64,000 nt of DNA from Aphidius gifuensis (Eukaryota; Arthropoda; Insecta; Hymenoptera; Braconidae), in assembly GCF_014905175.1 (NCBI RefSeq), contig NC_057791.1, forward strand, positions 16,062,177-16,126,176, read 5' to 3'. The position numbers and the translations under genes are program-made. Under the pieces are notes generated by a model. It saw only the letters and a list, made by a program, of their open reading frames with translations, was not told the DNA's origin and ran no database searches. Shown piece by piece: positions 10,666-23,194 of the stretch; the stretch's first letter is position 1; each line of letters opens with the position of its first letter.

Positions 10666-11225
10666 TTTATTTTATTCAATTAATAATTGTGTTAATATCA
10701 ATAAAATATTGAATTTAAATATTCTATAAACTGCCAATCGATTCAGTTGCTTCACCAGATATCCTGGTATGTTGGTGTGGTACTTGATTATATAATTTCC
10801 TTGAAAAATCAAATAATATTGTACTCTAAAAATTTAATACCATCTATAGGTTTGGAAGATGTGCTAATAAAAATGTTTTATATGTACACCAGTGTTAATA
10901 ATGTAAACGAAATAAACAATAAAAATTATCATTTTACTTACACTTTTTATATCAACAATTTAAACATCAGTGGCCAAAGCTTCTCCTGGACTAACTTCAA
11001 CTTTTTTTTTCTATTTTATTTTTTATTATTGTACTTTACGTCATCTAATAATTTTTGATAATAATCAGCTGTTTAATTACAATGTGACATGTCACTATTG
11101 ATAGTTAAAATAATAGTAAACACAATTAAAAATTGTTTATTTTGTTACATAGTCTCTGGACAGCTGTTTTATATGATTTGAAGTTCGTACGAAACGTCGA
11201 GAAATCGAATAAATGAACCAACACT
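10660..11225 (+). promoter_or_regulatory. Array upstream module, copy 3
   Basis: Same block as copies 1 and 2, upstream of the MATH-BTB gene at 11616. The core with cagctg and TTCGTACGAA is at about 11158-11200. The second part with aacgcgtatcctataa and repeated ATCGAT lies at 11325-11410. Confidence 0.6.
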
Positions 11226-11615
11226 TGAGCAATATGAAAGTTATTTTGAAAGAATTCTGTGTTTTTTTTTTATTTTTATTAAAAATTATTATTGTATAAT
11301 TAAAAATATTCAATTATAGTGTTGTATATTATCATCGTAGTTATCAACGCGTATCCTATAATAGGTTTGTCAATTATCGATTATATAGATTTTTCGATTA
11401 ATCGATTAGCTTATGAAAATGATAATGAAGCGTTCGATGCAGTTCGATGAGGCCATGATGGGATTCCCATAATATCCGACGCCCATTGTGCCTATATGTA
11501 CATGACAGTATATTCAGATTCAGTACATTGTGGAAATAAGTTGTACAAATATTCCAAAAACATTGTGCCAAAAAGAGTTTTATTAGTCTAAAAACGAATA
11601 CTAATTAACAGCATC

Positions 11616-12671
11616 ATGTCAGTACCTGCGGGATCTACCCAAGATTCGTTAAAACTTGTGTCAAAACAAGACTATGTTACTTCTACGTGTGAATTGACAT
11701 ATGAATGGACAATTAAAAACTACGATCCACGTAATGAAGGAAAAATTACATCACCAAGTTTTTCATCTCATTATTCTGATTTTGATGATATATGGATTTT
11801 GGAAATAAATTCAAACTACAAAACCAATTATACATCTGTATTGGTTGATTTACAGCTTCACTCATTTAATAATACTTCACAATTACAAACAAACTGTAAA
11901 ATATCAATTAATAATGGAAATGTAATAACTAAAGAATATAATTTCAGTAAATTTCCAGAAAAAATTACATGGGATATTCCCAGATCAACTTTCTTAAATG
12001 CACGTGAATTTTCATGTAGTGGACAATATACACATAAAATTTTTTGTACAATAATAATGTCAAAAAAACAAATAGATAAATTTGATAAAATTTTAACATT
12101 TATTGCAACACCAAAACTGAGTGCAGACATGAAAGAACTTTTGTTAAATGAAAAATCAGCTGATGTTACCATTAAAGTGGGTCAAAAATCATTTCGTGCA
12201 ATCAAAGGAATTCTTGCTGTACGAAGTCCTGTTTTTGCTGCAATGTTTGATCATGAAGAATTCAAAGAAAATAAAAAAAATGAGGTTGTCATTGAAGATA
12301 TTGATGAAGATGTTTTTGAAGAATTTTTACATTATATTTATACTAATGAATCACCAAAAGTTGACAAAATGCCAATGGAACTACTTGCTGTTGCTGAAAA
12401 ATATCAGGTTGATTGTCTTAAAAATATTTGTGAAGTAGTAACATGCCGAAAGATAGATTTTGAGAATATTGCAAGTAAATTTGTTTTTTCTGATAAATAT
12501 AATCTTAAAAAATTAAATAAAAAATGTTTAGAATTTATGAAACCAAATTTACGAGCTGTTTTGTTGAATAAAACGTTTCAAGCTCACCTAAAAAAATATC
12601 CTCAAGTTTTTGTATTTGTTCTTCAGGATTTGCTGTTGTCAGCAATACCAGTTAATTATACAGTTGAGTAA
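11616..12671 (+). CDS. MATH-BTB (SPOP-like) protein 2
   Basis: Single exon, 351 residues. The MATH domain starts at CELTYEWTIKNY (about residue 25). The BTB domain (about 172-280) keeps ADVTIKVGQKSFRAIKGIL, RSPVFAAMF and HEEFKEN, followed by a BACK-like tail with CRKIDFENIASKFVFSDKYN. The first 23 residues are almost identical to copy 3 (MSVPAGSTQDSLKLVSKQDY), so the two form the closest pair on the left. The BTB region has TNESPK where most copies have TDESPN. The substrate is unknown; the Cullin-3 adaptor role is inferred from the family. Confidence 0.9.
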   Translation: MSVPAGSTQDSLKLVSKQDYVTSTCELTYEWTIKNYDPRNEGKITSPSFSSHYSDFDDIWILEINSNYKTNYTSVLVDLQLHSFNNTSQLQTNCKISINNGNVITKEYNFSKFPEKITWDIPRSTFLNAREFSCSGQYTHKIFCTIIMSKKQIDKFDKILTFIATPKLSADMKELLLNEKSADVTIKVGQKSFRAIKGILAVRSPVFAAMFDHEEFKENKKNEVVIEDIDEDVFEEFLHYIYTNESPKVDKMPMELLAVAEKYQVDCLKNICEVVTCRKIDFENIASKFVFSDKYNLKKLNKKCLEFMKPNLRAVLLNKTFQAHLKKYPQVFVFVLQDLLLSAIPVNYTVE

Positions 12672-12989
12672 ATCATAGAATAAAAAATATTCATTAGTGT
12701 TATTATGTTGAAAAAAAAACAGTTCTATATATTTTCTATTAACATTTTGAAATAACTTAATTAATTTTTTCTAAACCACTGTTGTAATAAAATAAAAAAA
12801 CAATATTGAAAAATAAATTTTCATCTTATTAATTATTTTAAAAACCTTTTATCCTTTTTTTAGTTGTTAAATTTGTTTTTAAAAAATAAATATTATTTTT
12901 AAATTTATTATTTCATTACGAAATTCAACATTTATATTTATATTTAACAATTATAATAATTATTATAAATACAAATTGAAAAAAAAAAT

Positions 12990-13350
12990 TTGTGATTATA
13001 TTCTGAGTATATCAAGATCTTCAGATGTCACATGTATTCTCAAATCTAGTTCTTGAATTACATCTTGAAGTTATGTTGAATTTAATTGTGGTGCAATACA
13101 TGCTGCATCAATTTATAAATATAGACGAAGTAGCCCATGGACATGAAGCTACACTTCCTGATAAATTTCTCCTTTTTTTTTCTCACAAAGATCATGTCCT
13201 TTCAAAGGCAACATGTACAATCTCCATATCAATACAGACAATTTTATAAAAAAAATAAAAACAATATTAATTTTTAAGGTGCCTTGAAAAAATTGGCACC
13301 AGTTATTTGAAATATATATAGTCATTGATGTATTTTTCTAATAATCTAAT
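12990..13350 (-). pseudogene. Third-family exon C fossil
   Basis: A copy of the 9120-9560 block: DMEIVHVAFERT, a decayed middle, ELDLRIHVTSEDLDI and a terminal stop on the - strand, with several frame breaks. Confidence 0.4.
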
Positions 13351-13773
13351 GCATTTCTAACAATTTCAGTGTTTGCTTTTGTTTTTTCAACATTGAGAAT
13401 TTGTAAATTTGGTAAATTTTTAACAAGTTCAATGATTGAGCTATTAGTGACTTGAATGCAATCAGATATGTCCAATTTTGATAATTCTTCGTTAAACAAA
13501 CATTGAATTGACTTATCAGTGATGAATTTTTTTTCTATCCTTGTTCCACTGTAACCAAGACTAAATTTTCTAAATTTTTTAAAAGTATTAATTGCAATTA
13601 AACCTTTATCGATTATATTTGAAGCACGTACATCTGAATCTCTAAATTTTTAGAATTATTGATAAGATTTATGAAAAATTCATCTGTAAAACCATAATCC
13701 AATTTAATCATTACAGACTCGAGATTCTTCATATTACTAATGACAGTCATTAAAGCTTTGGTTTTTGGAGATA
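13350..13773 (-). pseudogene. LRR-family last exon, isolated (LRR-psi4)
   Basis: Only the last exon remains, starting after an AG acceptor with VLSPKTKALMTVISNMKNLE. The frame breaks near 13640 (NLEIQM), while the following part (ITDKSIQCLFNEELSKLDIS type) is still clear and closely resembles 17600-17780. Exons 1-3 are missing. Confidence 0.75.
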
Positions 13774-14019
13774 ATACCTGAAAATAATTGACCATATTGT
13801 TGTATTCTAAATATGAACAAATTGAAATTAATAAAAAAATATTTTTTAAAAACCTTATTATCCTTTTTTTAGTTGTTAATTTTCTTGTTGAAAAAGAAAT
13901 ATTATTTTTAAATTCATTATTTTGTTATGAAATTCAACTGTCATGATAAAATTTATAATTTATGATTATATAATTATCATATAAATATCTAAACAAATTA
14001 TTTCTCCTTTTTTTTCACA

Positions 14020-14300
14020 AAGATTTTATAGTTTCTTTTAACAGCAACATGTACAATCTCCATATCAATAGGCAATTTTCTAAAAAAGACGTGTAGTATG
14101 TTATTTCTTAATGACCCATTGCTTTCATCTGGATTTAAAGAAAAAAAATAAATTGTTATTAATTATAAATAATTAGATAATACATAAACTATTTATTTAC
14201 TATTTTAAAAATACTGATAATATTGATATACATACCTAGCTTTTTTTTGGAGTATGGTACTTGTTAAAACGTTTTTTAGCATTTGCTGATTTTAGAATCA
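14020..14300 (-). pseudogene. Third-family exon B and A fossils
   Basis: Same organisation as 10370-10665, with an AG before DESNGSL and a GTATGT donor after the exon A remnant. Decayed. Confidence 0.4.
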
Positions 14301-14890
14301 GTTAAATGTGTTTATTTTCTTCAGTTAATAATTGTGTTAATTTTAATAAAATATTGAATTTAAATATTCTATAAACTGTCAATTGATTTAGTTGCTTCAC
14401 CAGATATCCTGGTATGTTGGTGTGGTACTTGATTATAATTCCCTTGAAAAATCAAATAATATTGTACTTTAAAAATTTAATATCATCTAAGTTTGGAAGA
14501 TGTGCTAATAAAAATGTTTTATATACCAGTGTTAATAATATAAATGAAATAAACAATAAAAATTATTATTTAACTTACACTTTTTATATCAACAGTTCAA
14601 CCATCAGATGTCAGAGCCTAGAGCTTCTCCTGGATTAACTTTAGCTCTTTTTTTTTCTATTGTATTTGTTATTATTGTACTTTACGTCATCTAATAATTT
14701 TTAATAATAATCAGTTGTTTAATTGGAATGTGACATGTCACTTTTGATAGTTAAAATAATTAATGATGATTTTTAAAATAATAGTAAACACAATTAAAAA
14801 TTGTTGATTGTTATTAGTCTCTGGACAGCTGTTATTTATATGATTTGAAGTTCGTACGAAACGTCGAAAAATCGAATAAATATATCGAGA
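14275..14890 (+). promoter_or_regulatory. Array upstream module, copy 4
   Basis: Upstream of the MATH-BTB gene at 15324. The core with cagctg and TTCGTACGAA is at about 14823-14865. The second part with aacgcgtatataa and clustered ATCGAT is at 14985-15070. Confidence 0.6.
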
Positions 14891-15323
14891 CTTGAGCAAC
14901 ATGAAAGTTATTTTAAAAAAAAAGCTGTATTTGTTCATTTTCATTAAAAAATATTATTTTATAATAAAAAATTTTTAATTATAGTGTTGTATATTATCAT
15001 CATAGTTATCAACGCGTATATAATAAGTTTGTCAATCGATTAAATAGATTTTTCGATTAATCGATTAGCTTATGTAATGGTTTATCGATGATGAAGCGTT
15101 TGATAAGGCCATGAGGGGATTCCCATAATATTGCATAATATCACATAATATCCAACGCCCATTGTGATTTGTGTGTTTGTGCCTACTATACTGCTGCATG
15201 ACAGTATCCAGTGTAGTGGAAATCTATTATTAAAATCGCATATCAGCTTAAGTTAAGTTAGCCAATACCATTGTGCCAAAAAGAGTTTTATTAGTCTAAA
15301 AACGAATACTAATTAACAGCATC

Positions 15324-16385
15324 ATGTCAGTACCTGCGGGATCTACCCAAGATTCCTTAAAACTTGTGTCAAAACAAGACTATGTTACTTCTATGGAAAC
15401 GTGTGAATTTACATATGAATGGACAATTAAAAACTTCAATCCGTTGTCTCGAGAAAAAACTATATCACCAAGTTTTTCATCTCATCATTCTGATTTTAAC
15501 GATAAATGGATTTTGGAAATAAAACCAAACGGCAAATCGCTTTTTGACAATACACTTGTATTGGTTGATCTGCAGCTTCAATCATTCAATAATACTTCAC
15601 AATTACAAACAAAATGTAAAATATCAATTAATAATGAAAATGGATTAATTAAAGAATATAATTTTAGTAAATTTCCAGAAAAAATTACATGGGATATTCC
15701 CAGATCAACTTTCTTAAGTGCACTTCACATTTCATTTGGTGGACAAAATACACATAAAATTTTTTGCACAATAATAATGTCAAAAAAACAAATAGATAAA
15801 TTTAATGAAATTTTAACAGTTAATACAACACCAAAACTGAGTGAAGACTGGAAAAAACTTTTGTTAAGTGAAAAATCAGCTGATGTTACATTCCAAGTAG
15901 GTCAAAAATCATTTCGTGCAATCAAAGGAATTCTTGCAATACGTAGTCCTGTTTTTGCTGCAATGTTTGATCATGAAGAATTCAAAGAAAATAAAAAAAA
16001 TGAAGTTGTCATTGATGATATTGATGAAGATGTTTTTGAAGAATTTTTACATTATATTTATACTGATGAATCACCAAATGTTGACAAAATGACAATGGAA
16101 CTACTTGCTGTTGCTGACAAATATCAGGTTGATTCTCTTAAAAATATTTGTGAAGGAATAATATGCCGAAAGATAGATTTTGAGAATGTTGCAAGTAAAT
16201 TTGTTTTTTCTGATAAATATAATCTTAAAAAATTAAATAAAAAATCTTTAGAATTTATGAAACCAAATTTGCGAGCTGTTTTGTTAAATAAAACGTTTCA
16301 AGCTCACCAAAAAAAATATCCTCAAGTTTTTGTAAGTGTTCTTCAGGAGTTGCTGTTGTCAGCAAATTCAGTTAATTACATTTAA
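15324..16385 (+). CDS. MATH-BTB (SPOP-like) protein 3
   Basis: Single exon, 353 residues. The MATH domain begins CEFTYEWTIKNF (about residue 28). The BTB domain (about 174-282) has ADVTFQVGQKSFRAIKGIL, RSPVFAAMF and HEEFKEN. The BACK-like tail matches copy 2 except that two otherwise conserved Cys are Ser (VDSLKN, KKSLEF). Its N-terminus and promoter-proximal 60 bases match copy 2 nearly exactly, so the pair duplicated recently. An adaptor function for Cullin-3 is inferred. Confidence 0.9.
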   Translation: MSVPAGSTQDSLKLVSKQDYVTSMETCEFTYEWTIKNFNPLSREKTISPSFSSHHSDFNDKWILEIKPNGKSLFDNTLVLVDLQLQSFNNTSQLQTKCKISINNENGLIKEYNFSKFPEKITWDIPRSTFLSALHISFGGQNTHKIFCTIIMSKKQIDKFNEILTVNTTPKLSEDWKKLLLSEKSADVTFQVGQKSFRAIKGILAIRSPVFAAMFDHEEFKENKKNEVVIDDIDEDVFEEFLHYIYTDESPNVDKMTMELLAVADKYQVDSLKNICEGIICRKIDFENVASKFVFSDKYNLKKLNKKSLEFMKPNLRAVLLNKTFQAHQKKYPQVFVSVLQELLLSANSVNYI

Positions 16386-16719
16386 GTAAGTCATAAAATA
16401 ATATAAAAAAATATTCATTGGTGTTTTGTTAAAAAAAAAAAACAGTTTTATATATTTTGTATTAACATTTTGAAATAACTTAATTAATTTTTTTCTAAGT
16501 CGCTGTTGTAATAAAAAAAAATATTAAAAAATTAATTTTCATCTTACTTATTATTTTAACAAACTTATTATTCTTTTTTTAGTTGTTAAGTATGTTTTTG
16601 AAAAATAAATATTATTTTTAAATTCATTATTTTATTACAAAATTCAACATTTATAATTATATTTAACAATTATAATAATTATTATAAATACAAATTGAAA
16701 AAAAAAAACTTGTGATTAT

Positions 16720-17090
16720 CTTTTGAGTATATCAAGATCTTCAAGTGTCACATGCATTCTCAAATCTAATTTTCAATTTACATCTTGAAGTTGTGTTTAA
16801 TGCAATACTTGCTACAATAATATATAAATATAGACCAAGCATCCTATGGACATGAAGCTACACTTTCTAATAAATTTCTCCTCTTTTTTCTCACAGAGAT
16901 TATGTTCTTTTAAAAGCAACATGTACAATCTCCATATCGATACAAACAATTCTATAAAAAAAAATAAAAACAATATTGATTTTTAAGGTGTCTTAAAAAA
17001 ATTGGCATCAACTATTTGAAATATAAATAGTGATTCATGTATTTTTCTAATAATCTCATGCATTTCTAAAACAACATGCAGCTTCCTTCA
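16720..17090 (-). pseudogene. Third-family exon C fossil
   Basis: Contains the block around YIIVASIA and MHVTLEDLDIL on the - strand with frame breaks, as at 9120-9560. It lies directly 3' of the intact LRR-2 gene. Confidence 0.4.
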
Positions 17091-17099
17091 GAACAAATA

Positions 17100-17460
17100 A
17101 GTATATACTTAAAAAAAAAAAAAAAAACAAAATTATATAGATACAAGTAAATTTAATGTTTTTTTTTATTATCATAAGGCAAGAAATAACAACTGGATAA
17201 AAATAAATTGATATAAAAAGTAAATGTATATTGAAATTAGAACATTATTGATTATTTTTTTAAAATTATTACAACCCAACTTTTGAATTTTTTACTGTGT
17301 CAATAAATGATACAGTATTCGCAATTAAATTAATTGTAAGTTATAAAGTTTCTAAGAAACAATGTGGTTTACAATTTTTAAAAATATAAAATTGAACCAA
17401 ATATTTATGTTTCATTATAAACTATAGGCAAATACAATAATTATTATAAAGAATATTAAC
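17100..17460. other. A/T-rich 3' flank of LRR-2
   Basis: No gene seen. Parts recur at 22840-22970 and 31660-31800, so it belongs to the array unit. Confidence 0.5.
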
Positions 17461-17467
17461 ATTAAAA

Positions 17468-19032
17468 TCAATTACAGAAACGTAGCGATGGATTAATCAT
17501 TAATAAGTAAAATCCATCATCATTAATTTTGAAAGAAACATATACGGTTAGAGGTACTTTACGGTCCTTTGTTATTTCAGCCATTTCTTCGACAATTTCA
17601 ATGTTTGCTTTTGTATTTTCAATATTGAGAATTTGTAAATTTGGTAAATTTTTAACAAGTTCAATGATTGAGCTATTAGTGACTTGAATGCAATCAGATA
17701 TGTCTAATTTTAATAATTCTTCGTTAAACAAACATTGAATTGATTTATCAGTAATGAATTTTTTTTCTATCCTTGTTCCACTGTAACCAATAAGACTTAA
17801 TTTTCTTAATTTTTTTAAATTATTAATTGCAATTAAACCTTTATCAGTTATATTTGAAGCACATACATCTAAATATTTCAAATTTTTAGAATTATTAACA
17901 AGATTTATGAAAAATTCATTTGTAAAACCATAATCCAATTTAATTGTTGCATCCTCAAGATTTTTCATATTACTAATGACAGTCATTAAAGCTTCAGTTG
18001 CTGAAGATAATACCTAAAAAATAAATAAATTATTATTATTTATTGAAAAGCAAAAAAAATATATTTTTTCTTTTTTTTTTTATATATAGTAATAGTTGTA
18101 AAATTTTATACACTTACAGAAGAAGCTGATGAAACTGGCTTGTAATAAGGAAAATTTTTATGATCAATCATACATGTAATTGTAAATTTTTTCAAGGTTT
18201 CACGAACTTGATCTAATGACTTGATCAAAGTCATTGGTAAAGTTGAGTTTTCATATGGCCAATAAATAAATAATGTTTCAAGATGATTCATGTTAGAAAA
18301 AACATTATCAAAATCTTGACTTTCCACTTGTTTAAATCTCAATACAAGTTTCTTCAGATTAAAACATTTAGATTTAATCAATGGCATTATTTGAGAAGAA
18401 GGATAATCATAAAACGTAAGGTCTGTCAAATTATATCCACAGAGATTAATCAGATATTTTAAATCATCTTCTTTATTTTTAAATGATTCGTCAGTGGTTC
18501 TAATCCAAAAAGTATATCTTGTAAAGCCTGTATCAACAAAATCATTGTCCCAATCTTTACAAACTAAAACAAAATAAATAAAAATTATTATTATTAAATT
18601 ATTGAGTAATTCTTTTTTAATTTAAAATTACTGTTAATTTGTATTGATTTTTATTACTTACTGATTTCAAGTCTTGGTTGACTAGCAAATAGTGGCTGCA
18701 TGCGTTTCATGCGCATTTCACGCTGTTCTAAAAATTTTACTCTTCTTTCACACAACTCTTTTTCTTTTTTCTCATCATAATCAACAACACGAAATCCATA
18801 TTTATCCCATTTTGTAATTACACGTGGAAGATCGTTATATTTATCTATTTTGGTTGGGGAGTTGGTCTATAAAAACACATGAATTAATTATTTAATTAAA
18901 TTGATAACCAAAAATTACAGCAACTTAAAACTCATAATGAAAAAATATTATCGACATCGTAATACTCACTTCTTCCTTAGAAATTAACATAAATGTTTCA
19001 ACCCACTGAGTATCAATTGCAGCAGTCTCCAT
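17468..19032 (-). CDS. Leucine-rich-repeat protein, array copy LRR-2
   Basis: Four exons on the - strand: 19032-18970, 18866-18662, 18563-18118 and 18013-17468, with GT-AG introns and matching phases, giving 419 residues. It begins METAAIDTQWVETF. A charged segment (EKKEKELCERRV) leads to FASQPRLEI and CKDWDNDFVDTGF, then LRR-type repeats (LKKLVLRF, LETLFIYW, LQILNIEN). The family is probably related to F-box/LRR proteins, but I see no F-box. The start faces the MATH-BTB gene at 20244 across 1.2 kb, so the two may share a bidirectional control region. Function unknown. Confidence 0.85.
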
Positions 19033-19599
19033 GTTTCAGGTTATTCTATGAAAAAAAAAAAAAAAAATTAAATGAATTATTCAATTAATAATACGTTATT
19101 AATTCGTTAATTATTTTAGTCAATTAATAACAGGTTCATTAAATTTTCATAAACCTTAAATAAATATAAATATTTTAATTAAAAATAATTGATAAATTGA
19201 TTATTAACATTGTACCTTTTTTTAGCACGTACGTGGATAGAATGATGTTTAACTTTACTAAGTAAACAAACTTGTTGGATACAAAAGCACGTGTAAGGTC
19301 TAGCAACTATCAAGCTTTATGCAACCAATGCAACTGCCGCCTCCGATGCCCACATGGCCACATGACATCCCCACTGCACAAAAAATTTATAAAATAAAAT
19401 AAAAGTTGTAAATATCCCTGATAGAAATTTCTTCGACATTACTCTGGAAAATTACTCCTTTTTTTTTTACTCTTCTATAATAGTTAACCATGTTGTTGTA
19501 TTCTAAACATTCTAAATTTAAACAAATTAAAAATGAAAGAAAAATAAATACATATATGACATCATGATTATTAATTTATTATTCATAAATAATAAATGA

Positions 19600-19860
19600 A
19601 TTTATTTGTTATGATTGTACTTTACATCATCTAATAATTGTCAATAATGATCAGCTGTTTAATTAGAATGTCACATAAAGTGACATGTCACTTTTGACAG
19701 TTAAAATAATAAATAACAACAATTAAAAATTGCTAAAAATCTAGTTGTTATTGTTTGGGCTCAAAACAGCTGTTTTATATATGATTTGAAGTTCGTACGA
19801 GACGTCGAGAAATCGAATGAATATATCGAGACTCGAGCAACATGAAAGTTATTTTAAAAA
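19600..19860 (+). promoter_or_regulatory. Array upstream module, copy 5 (between LRR-2 and MATH-BTB 4)
   Basis: Core with cagctg at about 19767. The palindrome is altered here to TTCGTACGAG. The second part at 19925-20015 has aacgcgtatataa and ATCGAT repeats. It lies in the divergent gap of an intact LRR/MATH-BTB pair. Confidence 0.6.
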
Positions 19861-20243
19861 AATGCTGTGTTTGTTTATTTTCATTAAAAAATATTATTTT
19901 ATAATTAAAAATTTTTAATTATAGTGTTGTATATTATCGTCATAGTTATCAACGCGTATATAATGGGTTTGTCAATCGATTATATAGATTTTCCGATTAA
20001 TCGATTAGATTATGACACAGTTTATCGATGGTCAAGCGTTCGATGCAGTCCGATGTAGGATTCCCGTAATATCCAAAACCCATTGTCCCCATTGTGCCTA
20101 TTGTTGTTGGGCTATTATTCTGCCCATGTATACTAATACAGTATCTTGAGTTAAGTTTGGTTAAGTTGTAAAAATCTGTCAAACAAAAATTTATTAATCT
20201 AAAAAAGAATATTAATTATTAATCAACACAATCATTGACAATC

Positions 20244-21287
20244 ATGTCAGTACTTGCTGGAGCTGGTGATGTGACCAATGTGACTGCCGTTACTGGTATT
20301 GAATGTTGTGAATTTACGTATGAATGGACAATTAAAAACTTTAGTCAGTGGGCCAGAAGAGTAATTAAATCACCAATTTTTTCATCTAATTATGGTGATT
20401 TTGAGGATAAATGGATTTTGGGAATATATTCAGATCTTATGTATTCAGCCGGGGGTACAATATTAGTATATGCTTATCTGAATCTTCAATCATTCAATAA
20501 TACTTCACAATTACAAACAAAATGTAAAATATCAGTAAATAATATACAGGAAATAACTAACGAATATGAATTTCGTCAATTTCCAGAAACAACAGAATGG
20601 GTTAGTTGTGCTTATGACTTGTCAAATCCAAATCGATATTTACCAGATGGTGACCTTAAAGTTTGTTGTACATTAACAATGTCAAAAAAAATAACAAATA
20701 ATTCTAATGAAATTTCAATAATAAATCCAACACCAAAACTGAGTGTCGATTTGAAAAAACTTTTGTTAAATGAAAAATCAGCTGATGTTACATTCCAAGT
20801 GGGTCAAAAATCATTTCGTGCAATCAAAGGAATTCTTGGAGTACGTAGTCCTGTTTTTGCTGCAATGTTTGATCATGAACAATTCAAAGAAAATGAAAAA
20901 AATGAGGTTGTCATTGAAGATATTGATGAAGATGTTTTTGAAGAATTTTTACATTATATTTATACTGATGAATCACCAAATGTTGACAAAATGCCAATGG
21001 AACTACTTGCTGTTGCTGACAAATATCAGGTTGATTGTCTTAAAAATATTTGTGAACGTGTAGCATGCCGAACGATAGACTTTGAGGATGTGTCAAGTAA
21101 ATTTGTTTTTTCTGATAGATATAATCTTGAAAAACTTAATAAAAAATGTTTTGAATTTATGAAAAGAAATTTACGAGATGTTATGGCAAATAAAACATTT
21201 CAAGTTTACAAAAAAAAATATCCTGAAATTTTTGTGGGTGTTCTTGAGGAATTGCTGGTGTCAGCAAATTCAGTTAATTACAATTGA
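20244..21287 (+). CDS. MATH-BTB (SPOP-like) protein 4
   Basis: Single exon, 347 residues from the ATG at 20244, which sits in the same position as the starts of the other copies. The MATH domain begins CEFTYEWTIKNFSQWA (about residue 23). The BTB domain (about 169-276) has ADVTFQVGQKSFRAIKGIL, RSPVFAAMF and HEQFKEN. The tail reads RKNLRDV-type with MANKTFQVYKKKYPEIF. It is most like copy 5, with which it shares GIECCEF and the LKVCC strand at the end of MATH. Role inferred as in copy 1. Confidence 0.9.
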   Translation: MSVLAGAGDVTNVTAVTGIECCEFTYEWTIKNFSQWARRVIKSPIFSSNYGDFEDKWILGIYSDLMYSAGGTILVYAYLNLQSFNNTSQLQTKCKISVNNIQEITNEYEFRQFPETTEWVSCAYDLSNPNRYLPDGDLKVCCTLTMSKKITNNSNEISIINPTPKLSVDLKKLLLNEKSADVTFQVGQKSFRAIKGILGVRSPVFAAMFDHEQFKENEKNEVVIEDIDEDVFEEFLHYIYTDESPNVDKMPMELLAVADKYQVDCLKNICERVACRTIDFEDVSSKFVFSDRYNLEKLNKKCFEFMKRNLRDVMANKTFQVYKKKYPEIFVGVLEELLVSANSVNYN

Positions 21288-21539
21288 GTAAGTCATAAAA
21301 TAAAAAAATATTCATTGGTATTTTGTTGGAGAAAAAAAAAAAAAAAAAAGATAGACAGTTTTATGTATTTTATATTAGCATTTTAAAATAACTCACTCAA
21401 TATTTTTTTACTAAACCACTATTGTAATAGAAAAAAAAAATATTAAAAAATAAATTTTTATCAATAGACTTTTTTTTTAAAAAAACCTGTTTTTTGTAAT
21501 TGAGTTTTTATTAAAAAAATAAATTCATTATTCATTATT

Positions 21540-22055
21540 ATTTTGTTATGAAATAAAATAATTTATATTAATTTTTAAGGTGTCTCGAAAATATTGGCAT
21601 CAATTATTTAAAATATATAGTGGTTGACGTATTTGTCCAATAATTTAATGCATTTCTCAATTAGCATGTATATTCCTGAACAGTTAATCACTTTTAACTA
21701 ATTGTTTGTTGATTTCAGTCAACTATTGGATAACATTTTTAATATTATCATCATCAGTAAGACGTAGTACGTTATATTTCAATGACCCATTGCTTTCAAC
21801 TGGATTTAAAGAAAAATAAATTAATAACAATATTTTACTGTTATTATGACATAAACTATTTATTTTCTATTTTAAAAATATTAATTATAGTAATATATAT
21901 ATACCTAGTTGTTTGTTAAGAATACTGTTGTACTGGATAAAATTCTTTTCAGCATTAAATCTGCACTCGTCTGATTCAGCTGGTTTACAATGTTTAATTG
22001 TTCCTGAGGAGTTGCTGGGATACTTGATTCCAATCCTTTTGTAAAATTAATTTAA
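21540..22055 (-). pseudogene. Third-family exons B and A (best-preserved set)
   Basis: Exon A (about 22040-21905) reads CKPAESDECRFNAEKNFIQY then NSILNKQL and ends with one base plus a GTATAT donor. Exon B (about 21805-21690) opens at AG with DESNGSLKYNVL and continues DDDNIKNVIQ, with a stop, then LTEINKQLV. The splice phases agree, which fixes the true reading frame; the frame giving SSTTVFLTN is a shadow. Exon B is broken in this copy. Protein family unknown. Confidence 0.5.
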
Positions 22056-22089
22056 TTTAAATTTGTAATATTAGCTAAATATTTTTTAA

Positions 22090-22600
22090 CATTTTAATAT
22101 TGTTTTTTAATTGTTGATGAATTTGAATCAATCATCACCACGTAAATAACAATTGAAATCAATAGAAAAATTATTTGGAAAATTAAATAGAATTATATTA
22201 TTTAATTTATTTAAAAAATTATTTTTTTTTCTATTAAATATTAGCAAAGTAAATTTTTACAAAATATTATATCTCATATGAAAATTGACAAATTAATTGT
22301 ATGTTATATTTTTCATCTTGACACAAAATTAAAAAAAAAGAATTTATCGTTCGATTAATATTATTTTGTTTATCTCTTTGAGATAATTAATATTTGTTCC
22401 TCACGAATCACAATTGATACTTGAATACATCAAAGAAAAAAAATTAGAAAATACAAGTAGTTTTAATAACTTTTTTTCTAGAGTATCAAAATAAATATTT
22501 TTATCATTAAAAAGGCAAGAAATAACAACTGGATAAAAGTTATCGTTATTTTCCAATGACCCATTGCTTTCATCTGGATTTAAAGAAAAATAAATTAATA
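22090..22600. repeat. A/T-rich array block, copy 1 of 4
   Basis: From about ttgttgatgaatttg through tatttttatcatt this block recurs with near identity at 25265-25745, 31085-31500 and 36365-36830. It ends in an exon B remnant (DESNGSLENN on the - strand). Confidence 0.8.
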
Positions 22601-22969
22601 ACAATATTTTACTATTATTATGACATATTAAACTATTTATTTTCTTTTTTAAAAAATATTAATTATAGTAATATACATACCTAGTTTTACGTTAAGAAAT
22701 AAATTGATATAAAGTAAATATATTAGTAAGTATAAAAACCACATTGAATATTTTCATTGAATTGATACAAGTAAATTTTGAATGTTTCTTGTAAACAAAT
22801 GATACAATATTGGTAATAAATTAGTAATTAAATTAATTAAACTGTAAGTTTTAAAGTTTTTAAAAAACAATGTGATTTACAATTATTTAAAAATATATTG
22901 TTAAACTAAATATTTTTATATGTTTCATTATAAAATATAGGCAAATACAATAATTATTATAAAGGAAAA

Positions 22970-23150
22970 TAATATTCTAATTATAAATAATAAAAAAAAC
23001 GGATGGGATTACATCTCAAGTAAAATCTATTACCATTAATTTTAAAATAAACAAATATGAGTAAATTTAATTTACGATTTTTTGTTAATTTAGCAATTTC
23101 TTCGCCAAGTTCAAAGGTTGCTTTTGTATTTTCAATATAAAGAGTTGTAT
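22970..23150 (-). pseudogene. LRR-family 3' end remnant (LRR-psi5)
   Basis: The last 150 bases or so of the LRR last exon are recognisable on the - strand (ENTKATFELGEEIAKL pattern), with decay. The rest of the gene is missing; the upstream module begins directly after, at about 23195. Confidence 0.6.
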
Positions 23151-23194
23151 TTTATATTTAAACAAATTAAAATTAATTCAAAATAAATACAATT

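Noticed and set aside
10747..11058. Open frame in the upstream module (ending Phe/Leu-rich)
   Set aside because: The matching frames in other module copies have stops at other places. No domain; A/T-driven composition.
21905..22050. Alternative frame of third-family exon A reading LNQTSADLMLKRILSSTTV
   Set aside because: It looks protein-like, but it ends in a stop before the donor. The frame ending in NSILNKQL gives the phase that matches exon B.
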